Assembly (NCBI GenBank): GCA_002839825.1
Contig: PGYU01000013.1
Coordinates: 1 to 64,000 of the forward strand
DNA from: Ignavibacteriae bacterium HGW-Ignavibacteriae-1
GTDB lineage: Bacteria > Bacteroidota > Ignavibacteria > Kapaibacteriales > UBA2268
Direction: 5' to 3'
Length of the DNA stretch: 64,000 bases
The position numbers and the translations under genes are program-made. The notes under the pieces are model-generated. The model did not search any database and was not told the origin of the DNA. It saw nothing but the letters and a program-made list of their open reading frames with translations. Shown one piece after another: positions 54,716 through 62,170 of the stretch. Each line of letters starts with the position of its first letter. The first letter of the stretch is position 1.

Positions 54716-55020
54716 GAAACCTTCCGAAGGTTTCAAACCTTCGGAAGGTTAATAGATGAATATTGAACTTGTAAATCGTAGGGACAGAACAGCGTTCTGT
54801 CCAAAACATAGCCCACGGTTTTAACCGTGGGTAAAGATAAAACCAACCACCCCGTCAGCTAAAGCTGCCACCCCTCAAGAGGGGAATTAAAGTCTTAGGG
54901 ACCATAACAGCGCTCTGTCCTTTCGTTTTTTACCCCGAAGGTTTATATATCGTTGTTCCGTCAGTTGTAACAACTGACGAGACGGAAAAGTCTGACAGAT
55001 GAAGAAGACTTCCGAAGTCT
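54716..55020. repeat. Cluster of short palindromes in the spacer after the acyl-CoA synthetase gene
   Basis: This 390-base gap (54693-55082) holds no gene but at least seven perfect short inverted repeats: GAAACCTTC/GAAGGTTTC (54716-54734) with AACCTTC/GAAGGTT beside it, GGACAGAAC/GTTCTGTCC (54782-54802), CCCACGGTT/AACCGTGGG (54812-54831), CAGCT/AGCTG (54856-54867), CCCCTC/GAGGGG (54871-54884), GTCAGTTGT/ACAACTGAC (54960-54978) and AGACTTC/GAAGTCT (55006-55020). A second, imperfect copy of the GGACAGAAC element occurs near 54898-54920 (GGGACCATAACAGCG). Confidence 0.8.
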
Positions 55021-55082
55021 AATTTTTAATCATCTTAATCACAATAATCATACAAATCATAGTTCAGACAAATACTAATAAC

Positions 55083-55553
55083 CTACTCAATCACATCCAG
55101 CTCTTTTAACTTCAACTTTATCGTTTCAGCTACGCTTTTGGGAGTATATTTCTTTGCAAATAAATCATCAAACATCAACAATACTTCTTTATCTTGGTAT
55201 CTGATGATGATTGCAGGGCTCTTTGATATTTCAGTATCTCTAAATTTAATATTGGACATAAAGTTGCGAGGCGATGATTCAACAAAGAGGATTTCATTAT
55301 ATTTTAATTTTTTCTTTAGCTCAAACGCTGCTACCTGAGCACTTTTCTTTTTCTTCACTGATTTTGTTATGACTATTGTATTTAGCTTTTCTTTCCATAA
55401 GTATGATGACTTTTCAATAATGTCTAAACAATCACTACAATAAGGTGAATTTAGTACAATAACAAGGCTATTATCAAAAAAACTTTCATCAACTTCTTTC
55501 AAATCTGATGTGAATAGAGCCTGAAAACCCAATATTAGAAATAATAATTTCAA
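55083..55553 (-). CDS. Exported thioredoxin-like protein with CSDC motif
   Basis: A 156-residue protein with a short N-terminal hydrophobic stretch (MKLLFLILGFQALF) suggesting export. NSPYCSDCLDIIEKS near residues 36-50 has a CxxC at the place expected in a thioredoxin fold, after a strand LVIVL, and SPAIIIRYQDKEV is close to a cis-Pro region (KSPAIII). It could be a periplasmic thiol-disulfide protein; the match is to the fold only. Its start overlaps the end of the upstream gene by 4 bases (ATGA), so they are coupled. Confidence 0.55.
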   Translation of the reverse strand: MKLLFLILGFQALFTSDLKEVDESFFDNSLVIVLNSPYCSDCLDIIEKSSYLWKEKLNTIVITKSVKKKKSAQVAAFELKKKLKYNEILFVESSPRNFMSNIKFRDTEISKSPAIIIRYQDKEVLLMFDDLFAKKYTPKSVAETIKLKLKELDVIE

Positions 55554-56623
55554 TTTGATTTCCTTAAAACCACTTTGTAAAATCCATCTGAGCCATTGCC
55601 AAAGTGATAAAGCATGTTAGATTGATTTTTATGTTGCAAAATATAGCTATTATGCATCTTGTCCTCGGATAAAGAAATATCTGATGACTCTAAGAACCAA
55701 TGATTGTCTTTCTTAGCCCAAATATCATATTTGAAATTATAAAGTGAATGAGAACTATCTAAAAACAAATCATCATTGTCCGAATAACAAACAAGTAAGT
55801 GATTTGCATCAAGAAAATTCACTCTATGAATCAAATTTCTTGTGATGGTGTCGGATTGCAAGAATGAAATCACTGCCATTGGGTGCTTGCCATCAAATTT
55901 TTCAAGTTCATAAGTATTAGCTTTCCAATTATCGAATTTTCGGGTCAAAGTATCAAGGGTTTGGAAATTTTTATCTTTAATATAAATGCTGTAGTTGGTA
56001 ATATCAGTTACGGCATATGACCCTTGAAAATAATCAATTACATTTCTCGGTTGAAATAAGGTCCAATAAAAGCCTTTAGTATATTCAATATTTATAAAAC
56101 GATGATTAGTATCAGAAAGGCTTAGTTGCCAACTAAATAAATCGTCCTTATTAGAGCTTTTTGGTCTGTATGTGTCAGATAACCCGACTAAAATACCTTT
56201 ATCAAGAATAATTCTATTTGCATAGTAGAGTCTATCCTGTTTGAAAATTTCATCCAAGTCGTAAATTTTATCCAACTTCAACTCAGTTGACCCATCATAT
56301 ACATATTTTATTACTTTTTTTGCAACGCAAAATATCAATGTATCAGCGTCGCTACAAATATTTGTCATGAGGTATTTCTCGCAATTGTTTGTATACAGCC
56401 AATCAACTTCGATAATTAGATTGATAATATCAGTTGAATCTTCGATGTTTACTAACGCGATTGAGCAATCTTGACTTAACATTCTATCGTAATAGTACAT
56501 TTTGTTGTTTATCTCAACAATATCAACCCAACTTATTCTCGATAAACCTTCGGCAGGAATTTCATATTCGGAAATATTTCCAAATAAACTCTTTAAAAAA
56601 AATAATATTATTAATGTGTTCAT
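55550..56623 (-). CDS. Exported protein of unknown function, partner of the CSDC protein
   Basis: A 357-residue protein that I do not recognise. It starts with a hydrophobic segment (MNTLIILFFLKSLFG) and continues as a beta-rich protein in which strands such as KMYYYDRML, ADTLIFCVAKKVIKYVY, SYAVTDITNYSIYIKD and NHLLVCYSDNDDLFLD recur at roughly 50-residue spacing, as in a beta-propeller. That spacing, and the 6-bladed NHL/6-bladed-propeller look, suggest a propeller, but this is a guess. It precedes the thioredoxin-like gene with a 4-base overlap. Confidence 0.5.
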   Translation of the reverse strand: MNTLIILFFLKSLFGNISEYEIPAEGLSRISWVDIVEINNKMYYYDRMLSQDCSIALVNIEDSTDIINLIIEVDWLYTNNCEKYLMTNICSDADTLIFCVAKKVIKYVYDGSTELKLDKIYDLDEIFKQDRLYYANRIILDKGILVGLSDTYRPKSSNKDDLFSWQLSLSDTNHRFINIEYTKGFYWTLFQPRNVIDYFQGSYAVTDITNYSIYIKDKNFQTLDTLTRKFDNWKANTYELEKFDGKHPMAVISFLQSDTITRNLIHRVNFLDANHLLVCYSDNDDLFLDSSHSLYNFKYDIWAKKDNHWFLESSDISLSEDKMHNSYILQHKNQSNMLYHFGNGSDGFYKVVLRKSN

Positions 56624-56727
56624 AAGCTTTTATATCAAAACTTTAAAAAATGAAAAATGTATTACCGTCTATGTAACAATTCCGTTTACAAATTAAACAC
56701 AAAATTTATACTATCCAAGAAAAATCG

Positions 56728-56735
56728 TATCTTTG
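56728..56735 (+). promoter_or_regulatory. -7-like element upstream of the beta-helix gene
   Basis: TATCTTTG fits TAnnTTTG and lies 29 bases before the chosen ATG, giving a short leader with the ribosome binding site. No clear TTG at the usual spacing. It falls inside the track ORF start (56657), which supports the later start. Confidence 0.4.
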
Positions 56736-56764
56736 TACATGTTTTTCAAGAAAAAGGTGATGGA

Positions 56765-58252
56765 ATGAAAAATGTTACTTTGTGTGCTATGCTTCTGATG
56801 TTTGCAATGGCGAGCGTTTCGGTTGCGAGAACATTGAAAGTAGGCGCTTCGTATGAATTTGCGAGCTTTGCCCAAGCAGCAAATCAAGCTGCCGCGGGTG
56901 ATACGATTTTGTTCTTTGACAGCCCGATTACTCAATCGAGCTACATTTCCGACCTTCGCGGCACTGCGGATTTGCCAATCGTAATCTCGTCCGGTACGGG
57001 TGATTACATTTTGTTCAGCGGCGGTGGCAGTGCTTTTCAGTTGTCAAATCCGGCAAATTTGCACATTTCTCGCTTGGCATTCGAAGGGCAAACCCAAAAT
57101 GGCGTCAATATTGATGATGGTGGCGACTTCAGCAATCCCGCTCTCAACATCACTTTTGATGATTGCAAGTGGCTTGGGATGAACGCCAGCGGGAATAATG
57201 ATTGCTTGAAAATGTCGGGAGTGGTGAATTTCGCTATCACTAATTGCAGTTTTGCGGATGGTTCGGCAGGCGGGAGCATTATTGATATGGTCGGGTGCCA
57301 CGATGGAATTATCGAAAAAAATGTTTTCAGAAACGGCGGCTCTAATTCTATCCAAGCCAAAGGCGGAACGAAAAATATTCAAATATCTCGTAACTTGTTT
57401 GTAAATGGAGGTTTGCGTGCATTGAATATTGGTGGTAGCACCGGAATGGAATATTTCCGTCCGCTTGATGCACCTGCCGAATCGGAAGAAATTATCGTTT
57501 TTTCCAATATATTTTTCGGTTCACAAGCTCCTTTTGCTTATGTCGGGACGCGTAATTCGAAAGTCATAAATAATACAATAATTAATCCCGATAAATGGGT
57601 AATCAGGATTTTAAGAGAAAATAATCATGCTCAGATGCAGTTCGATGCAGGGAATGAATTTTCAAATAATATTGTCTATTTGTCAAATGCTGCTGCGGCG
57701 CCTTCAATAAATATTGGTCCAAATACATTATCCGAGGCATATTCATTCAGGAATAATCTGTGGTACAATCATGAAAATTTTGATTGGATTTCACCAAATG
57801 TCCCGGTTTCCGAATTAAGCAGTATCCGTGGCATTGACCCATTATTCACAAATTTAGCAGATTCGAATTTAATTCCAGTGCAAAATTCTGTAATTAAAGG
57901 CTCAGCTTATGTAAATAATTACGCTAAATATGATTATTATGGCAATAAATTCGGCAATCCTCCTTCGATAGGCGCAATCGAGATAGATGCAAGTAGTATC
58001 GAAGAAAATAATATTTCCCAAAATATAATAATTAGTCCAAATCCTGCTCAAAATTCAATTAATATTAATTATAATAATAATTCAAAATATTATATCGAAA
58101 TAATTAATATTAACGGACAAATTGTAATCGAAAAAAGAGAAATAATCTCCAATGAAAATATTGATATTTCACATTTGGCTATCGGGACATATTTACTTTT
58201 AATCGAATCCGGTGGAAGAAAAATCCCCAAACTTTTTATAGTAAATCGTTAA
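56765..58252 (+). CDS. Right-handed beta-helix protein exported by T9SS
   Basis: I use the ATG at 56765 (MKNVTLCAMLLMFAMASVSVA, a signal peptide with AAGGTGA upstream) rather than the track start at 56657, whose first 36 residues are not signal-like. The 495-residue product has a parallel beta-helix pattern: short repeats of about 22-25 residues with Asn/Gly turns (NPALNITFDDCKW, VNFAITNCSFADG, HDGIIEKNVFRNGG, KNIQISRNLFVNGG), as in polysaccharide lyases and similar surface proteins. The C-terminus is a T9SS sorting domain (IISPNPAQNSININYN to KLFIVNR). Substrate unknown. No lyase catalytic residues can be named. Confidence 0.85.
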   Translation: MKNVTLCAMLLMFAMASVSVARTLKVGASYEFASFAQAANQAAAGDTILFFDSPITQSSYISDLRGTADLPIVISSGTGDYILFSGGGSAFQLSNPANLHISRLAFEGQTQNGVNIDDGGDFSNPALNITFDDCKWLGMNASGNNDCLKMSGVVNFAITNCSFADGSAGGSIIDMVGCHDGIIEKNVFRNGGSNSIQAKGGTKNIQISRNLFVNGGLRALNIGGSTGMEYFRPLDAPAESEEIIVFSNIFFGSQAPFAYVGTRNSKVINNTIINPDKWVIRILRENNHAQMQFDAGNEFSNNIVYLSNAAAAPSINIGPNTLSEAYSFRNNLWYNHENFDWISPNVPVSELSSIRGIDPLFTNLADSNLIPVQNSVIKGSAYVNNYAKYDYYGNKFGNPPSIGAIEIDASSIEENNISQNIIISPNPAQNSININYNNNSKYYIEIININGQIVIEKREIISNENIDISHLAIGTYLLLIESGGRKIPKLFIVNR

Positions 58253-58322
58253 AAAATATTTTCATTCCTGCAGAAAATTTCGTAAATTTATGATATGCTT
58301 AAAATGAAATTTAGGAAAGACT

Positions 58323-60215
58323 ATGGGAGAAATTGAATTGACGGGCGATGTTTATTATCCGTCGCAGGAAACTATTGCCAATGCGAATTTGAAAGACAGA
58401 AGCGAGTTCGACAAACGTGCTGAGCAAGATTACGAAGGCTTTTGGGCAGATTTCGCCAATGAGTTGGATTGGTTCCAAAAGTGGGACAAAGTCATTGATG
58501 ATTCCGAAAAGCCCTTCTACAAGTGGTTTACAGGCGGACGTACCAACATTTCGTATAATTGCTTGGATAGGCACGTCAAGACTCACCGTCGCAACAAATT
58601 GGCGCTAATATGGGAAGGCGAAGACGGCGAACACCGCACTATGTCCTATTTCAGGTTGCACAATGACGTTTGCCGATTTGCCAATCTGCTCAAAAGTATG
58701 GCTGTCAAAAAAGGCGACCGCGTTACGATTTACATGGGCAGAACGCCTGAAATCATCATCGCAATGCTTGCATGTGCACGTATCGGTGCCGTGCACTCAG
58801 TTGTTTACGGTGGTTTTTCAGTCGAATCGCTGACCGAGAGAATCGAAGACAGCCAATCTCGTGTATTGATTGTAGCCGATGGTGCTTATCAACGCGGCAA
58901 AATCGTGAAACTCAAGGACATAGCCGACGAAGCTTTGCAGAGAGCAGGTACAGTTGAGCACGTCATCGTCGTGAAGCGTACAGGGCACGATGTTTACATG
59001 GAGCCCGGCAGAGATATGTGGTACCACGAATTAATCAAATTGCCGATTGCGAACCAACCAAGTGTTGTTGAAGAAACTTCGTCCGAAGACCCGCTTTTCA
59101 TTTTATATACTTCCGGCACAACCGGCAAACCCAAAGCGATTTTGCACACTCATGGCGGATATATGGTCGGGACTTATGTCACAACGAAATACTATCTAGA
59201 TGTCCAAGATGCCGATAGAATCTGGTGCACAGCTGACCCGGGCTGGATTACCGGTCACAGCTATATCGTTTACGGACCATTGCTTAATGGTGCGACTATT
59301 TTTATGTACGAAGGGGCGCCATACCATCCGTATCCTAATCGCTGGTGGCAAATGATAGAAAAATATGGAATTAATATCCTTTATACTGCCCCAACTGCGA
59401 TTCGCGGATTTATGCGTTTCGGAGATTCGTGGGCTAACCGCCACGACTTGTCGTCACTTCGAATTCTTGGCTCTGTTGGCGAACCAATCAACCCCGAAGC
59501 TTGGAAATGGTATCACAGAGTAATCGGTCGTGAACGTTGCCCTGTAATAGATACATGGTGGCAAACTGAAACCGGAATGCACATGATTTCGCCCTTCCCG
59601 ACGATGCCTTTGAAGCCCGGCTCAGGTTCATTGCCCTTCCCGGGAGTAAAAATGGAAGTCGTTGATGAGCAGGGAAATCCGGTCAAAGCAAATGAGGAAG
59701 GATATTTGATAATTAAAACGCCGTGGCCCGCCATGGTTCGCACTATTTTCAACGACCCACAGCGAATGGTTGACCAATATTGGACTAAATATCCCGGGGC
59801 GTACATGACCGGCGACAGCGCCAAAATTGACGAAGATGGCTACATCTGGGTTATCGGTAGAGTGGACGATGTCATAAAAGTGTCCGGTTATAGGCTTGGC
59901 ACCGCTGAAATCGAAAGTGCTTTCGTTAGCCATCATGCCGTAGCTGAAGCTGCTGCAATAGGTGTGCCACACGAAATCAAAGGAAATGTGATTTATGCAT
60001 ATATCATTTTGAAGCAAAATCAACAGCCAAGTGATGAACTAATAGAGGAATTGCGCAAGCATATTGCTCATGAAGTTGGTCCGATTGCCAAGCCCGAGCA
60101 TATCGAATTTGTAGATAAATTACCCAAAACCCGAAGCGGCAAAATCATGCGACGAGTGCTCAAGGCACAAGCGATGGGAGAAGACCCGGGCAATATTTCG
60201 ACACTTGAGGAGTAA
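58323..60215 (+). CDS. acs: Acetyl-CoA synthetase (AMP-forming)
   Basis: A 630-residue cytoplasmic enzyme that activates acetate to acetyl-CoA at the cost of ATP to AMP. It has the acetyl-CoA synthetase start (NWFxxW-like NELDWFQKWDKVI, NISYNCLDRHV), the P-loop ILYTSGTTGKPKAILHTHGG, DPGWITGHSYIVYGPL, DTWWQTETGMHMI, TGDSAKIDEDGYIWVIGRVDDVIKVSGYRLGTAEIE and the C-terminal PKTRSGKIMRRVLK with the catalytic, acetylatable Lys. Length is near the usual 640-650. AGGAAAG precedes the ATG. No acetyltransferase or regulator gene is adjacent. Confidence 0.95.
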   Translation: MGEIELTGDVYYPSQETIANANLKDRSEFDKRAEQDYEGFWADFANELDWFQKWDKVIDDSEKPFYKWFTGGRTNISYNCLDRHVKTHRRNKLALIWEGEDGEHRTMSYFRLHNDVCRFANLLKSMAVKKGDRVTIYMGRTPEIIIAMLACARIGAVHSVVYGGFSVESLTERIEDSQSRVLIVADGAYQRGKIVKLKDIADEALQRAGTVEHVIVVKRTGHDVYMEPGRDMWYHELIKLPIANQPSVVEETSSEDPLFILYTSGTTGKPKAILHTHGGYMVGTYVTTKYYLDVQDADRIWCTADPGWITGHSYIVYGPLLNGATIFMYEGAPYHPYPNRWWQMIEKYGINILYTAPTAIRGFMRFGDSWANRHDLSSLRILGSVGEPINPEAWKWYHRVIGRERCPVIDTWWQTETGMHMISPFPTMPLKPGSGSLPFPGVKMEVVDEQGNPVKANEEGYLIIKTPWPAMVRTIFNDPQRMVDQYWTKYPGAYMTGDSAKIDEDGYIWVIGRVDDVIKVSGYRLGTAEIESAFVSHHAVAEAAAIGVPHEIKGNVIYAYIILKQNQQPSDELIEELRKHIAHEVGPIAKPEHIEFVDKLPKTRSGKIMRRVLKAQAMGEDPGNISTLEE

Positions 60216-60330
60216 GGAGGATTAGTTTAAGAAGCCATTCATCAAGCATGACAAATGAAACTAAAATATTCATAAATCGTCTAATAAATTAGCGTCATAA
60301 ATTATGGTGTTTAATTTTTTTGGAGGATTT

Positions 60331-61059
60331 ATGAAATGGATTTTATTTGCATTTATAGCCGCTTTTTTCGCGGTTTCTTGCTCGGATACTTCTAACAATC
60401 CGCAAGGCAACAGGGTTGTTTTAAGTTCTGCTATGACAGAGTCCAACGTAAGTTCGATGGTTCACAAGAGCTCTGACGCTGTTCAAAGCGCAGAGTATGC
60501 AGACTCACTCCTGATAACTGACTTTAAGATGTTGATTTCAAGAGTTAAGTTTCACGGAGGAAACACTACTTCTAACGACACAACTTTTGATGAAAGTAAA
60601 GGACTTCAATTTGTGACCGGAGCTTTTGTTGTTCGTTCGGATTCGAATAATTCTGGGGTTGTTTTCGCTGATGCCTCTTTAAAAGAAGGAACGTATAACA
60701 AGATTAAGATAGAAATGCACAGATTATCCCCTTCAGACCTTGTGAATTATCTTACTAAGCCGTACTTCAGTGATTTTGCTACTTCGGACCGCCACACAAT
60801 CGCTGTCAGAGGTAAGTATTACCAAAATGGCGAAGCATTTGATTTCACGTACTTTTCTAATGTTGTGTTGAATTTCACATTCAATCTCGATCCACCGATT
60901 ACAATTGATGATTCAGGGGAGTATAGATATGAATTCGCTTTCGACCCTGCAATTATGTTTACAGAATCTAACGGTAGTATTTTTGTACCGAGCATGTTAA
61001 CTTATCGTGATAAAATCGAAAAGAATATAAAAGCCAGCTTCAAATTGAAAAAGAAATGA
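60331..61059 (+). CDS. Predicted lipoprotein, DUF4382-like
   Basis: I prefer the ATG at 60331 (MKWILFAFIAAFFAVSCSD) with TGGAGGA three bases upstream; the track start adds nine residues. A lipobox AVSC puts Cys at residue 17 of the 242-residue product. The mature part has strands such as LLITDFKMLISRVKFHGG and SLKEGTYNKIKIEMHRL; the second resembles the GTYTKIRL-type stretch of DUF4382 lipoproteins, a weak match. Function unknown. A hairpin terminator follows. Confidence 0.65.
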   Translation: MKWILFAFIAAFFAVSCSDTSNNPQGNRVVLSSAMTESNVSSMVHKSSDAVQSAEYADSLLITDFKMLISRVKFHGGNTTSNDTTFDESKGLQFVTGAFVVRSDSNNSGVVFADASLKEGTYNKIKIEMHRLSPSDLVNYLTKPYFSDFATSDRHTIAVRGKYYQNGEAFDFTYFSNVVLNFTFNLDPPITIDDSGEYRYEFAFDPAIMFTESNGSIFVPSMLTYRDKIEKNIKASFKLKKK

Positions 61060-61108
61060 TGCGATTAAAGATTGAAAAGAACAATCTGAAGGCTTTTTAA
61101 ATATACAT

Positions 61109-61143
61109 AAATGTCCTACGCTCCAAAGTGTAGGGCATTTTTT
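61109..61143 (+). terminator. Terminator after the lipoprotein gene
   Basis: ATGTCCTACGCT and AGTGTAGGGCAT pair with two G-U pairs around CCAA, followed by TTTTTT. It lies 50 bases after the stop codon at 61059. Confidence 0.75.
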
Positions 61144-61278
61144 GTATTAGGACTGAACTCTAGACTAATAATTGACTCTCATTTCGCATATTGTATAATG
61201 AAATTCATCTAAAAGCTATCATTTTGCATTTAATTCGTACTTTCGTACAATGATGTAAAACGTTATTGTTAGGAAAAT

Positions 61279-61932
61279 ATGAAAACGTTTCTGTTACTAT
61301 TATGCTTATTCTTCTCCTCCTTCGATGCTATTGCCCAACAGGATAGTACCAAAATCAGCTTCAGACTGGTCGAAGACGAGGATTTGTTAATGGCAAATGA
61401 ATTGAATGGAATCCAGATGCTTGCAATTGTTTGCAATGATACCAATATGAAAGGCAAAAGATTTTTACTGACTTATGATGAGTATAAAGACGGCAAATTT
61501 AGCTATACTGATGATTTGGGCTTTGATTGTGTGGACCAGAAGTACACTTTTGTCGTTGAAAATGATACAATGATTTATTATATCAATTACTGTGACGAAG
61601 TAGCATATTCAGATGTTTCTAAAGAATATTCCATCAGAATTGGCGGTAAATTGGAAAATGACACATTCAATATGAGGATAAATTACCAAAGTATGAAAAT
61701 GATGAAGGTTCTTGATGGCGGTGCACAATATTTGTTACGAGAATTGAAACATAAAGATGGTGGCAATCCGATAGCAATTGGCAAACGCACTCCGATTTTC
61801 ACATATTCTCCGCCTTATGATACCGGCTCAGGATTGAATCATTACTGCATTCTGAATCACGAACCTCCTGAAATATGGAGTGAGAAGTATAATTTGGAGC
61901 ATTTTTATGTGTTTTATCTGGAAATCAAGTAG
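61279..61932 (+). CDS. Exported protein of unknown function
   Basis: A 217-residue protein with a clear signal peptide (MKTFLLLLCLFFSSFDAIA, then QQD). The mature part is beta-rich with no motif I recognise (GIQMLAIVCNDTN, RFLLTYDEYKDGKFSY, KYTFVVENDTMIYYINYC). Two Cys (VCNDT, DCVD) could pair after export. The short gap on each side and AT-rich flanks give no operon partner. Confidence 0.55.
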   Translation: MKTFLLLLCLFFSSFDAIAQQDSTKISFRLVEDEDLLMANELNGIQMLAIVCNDTNMKGKRFLLTYDEYKDGKFSYTDDLGFDCVDQKYTFVVENDTMIYYINYCDEVAYSDVSKEYSIRIGGKLENDTFNMRINYQSMKMMKVLDGGAQYLLRELKHKDGGNPIAIGKRTPIFTYSPPYDTGSGLNHYCILNHEPPEIWSEKYNLEHFYVFYLEIK

Positions 61933-62170
61933 CATTGTGATTGTTAAGTATATTCGTATTTGAAATATTTTTCGTTTCTTCATGATTTCTTCACAATAAC
62001 ATTTTGTTGGATTCGTAAGAGTAGCTATGTTGAAAGCAAAGCAAATAAATTTTTCTTTTTCTAAAGCCAATTTCCGATTGAGCTTGTTCCGGAAAGATAT
62101 TGCAAACCTTTTTGGAGGGTATATCTGCTAAGGTAGTACCTTATTTTGTATATATTCGGGACATGGTTAT

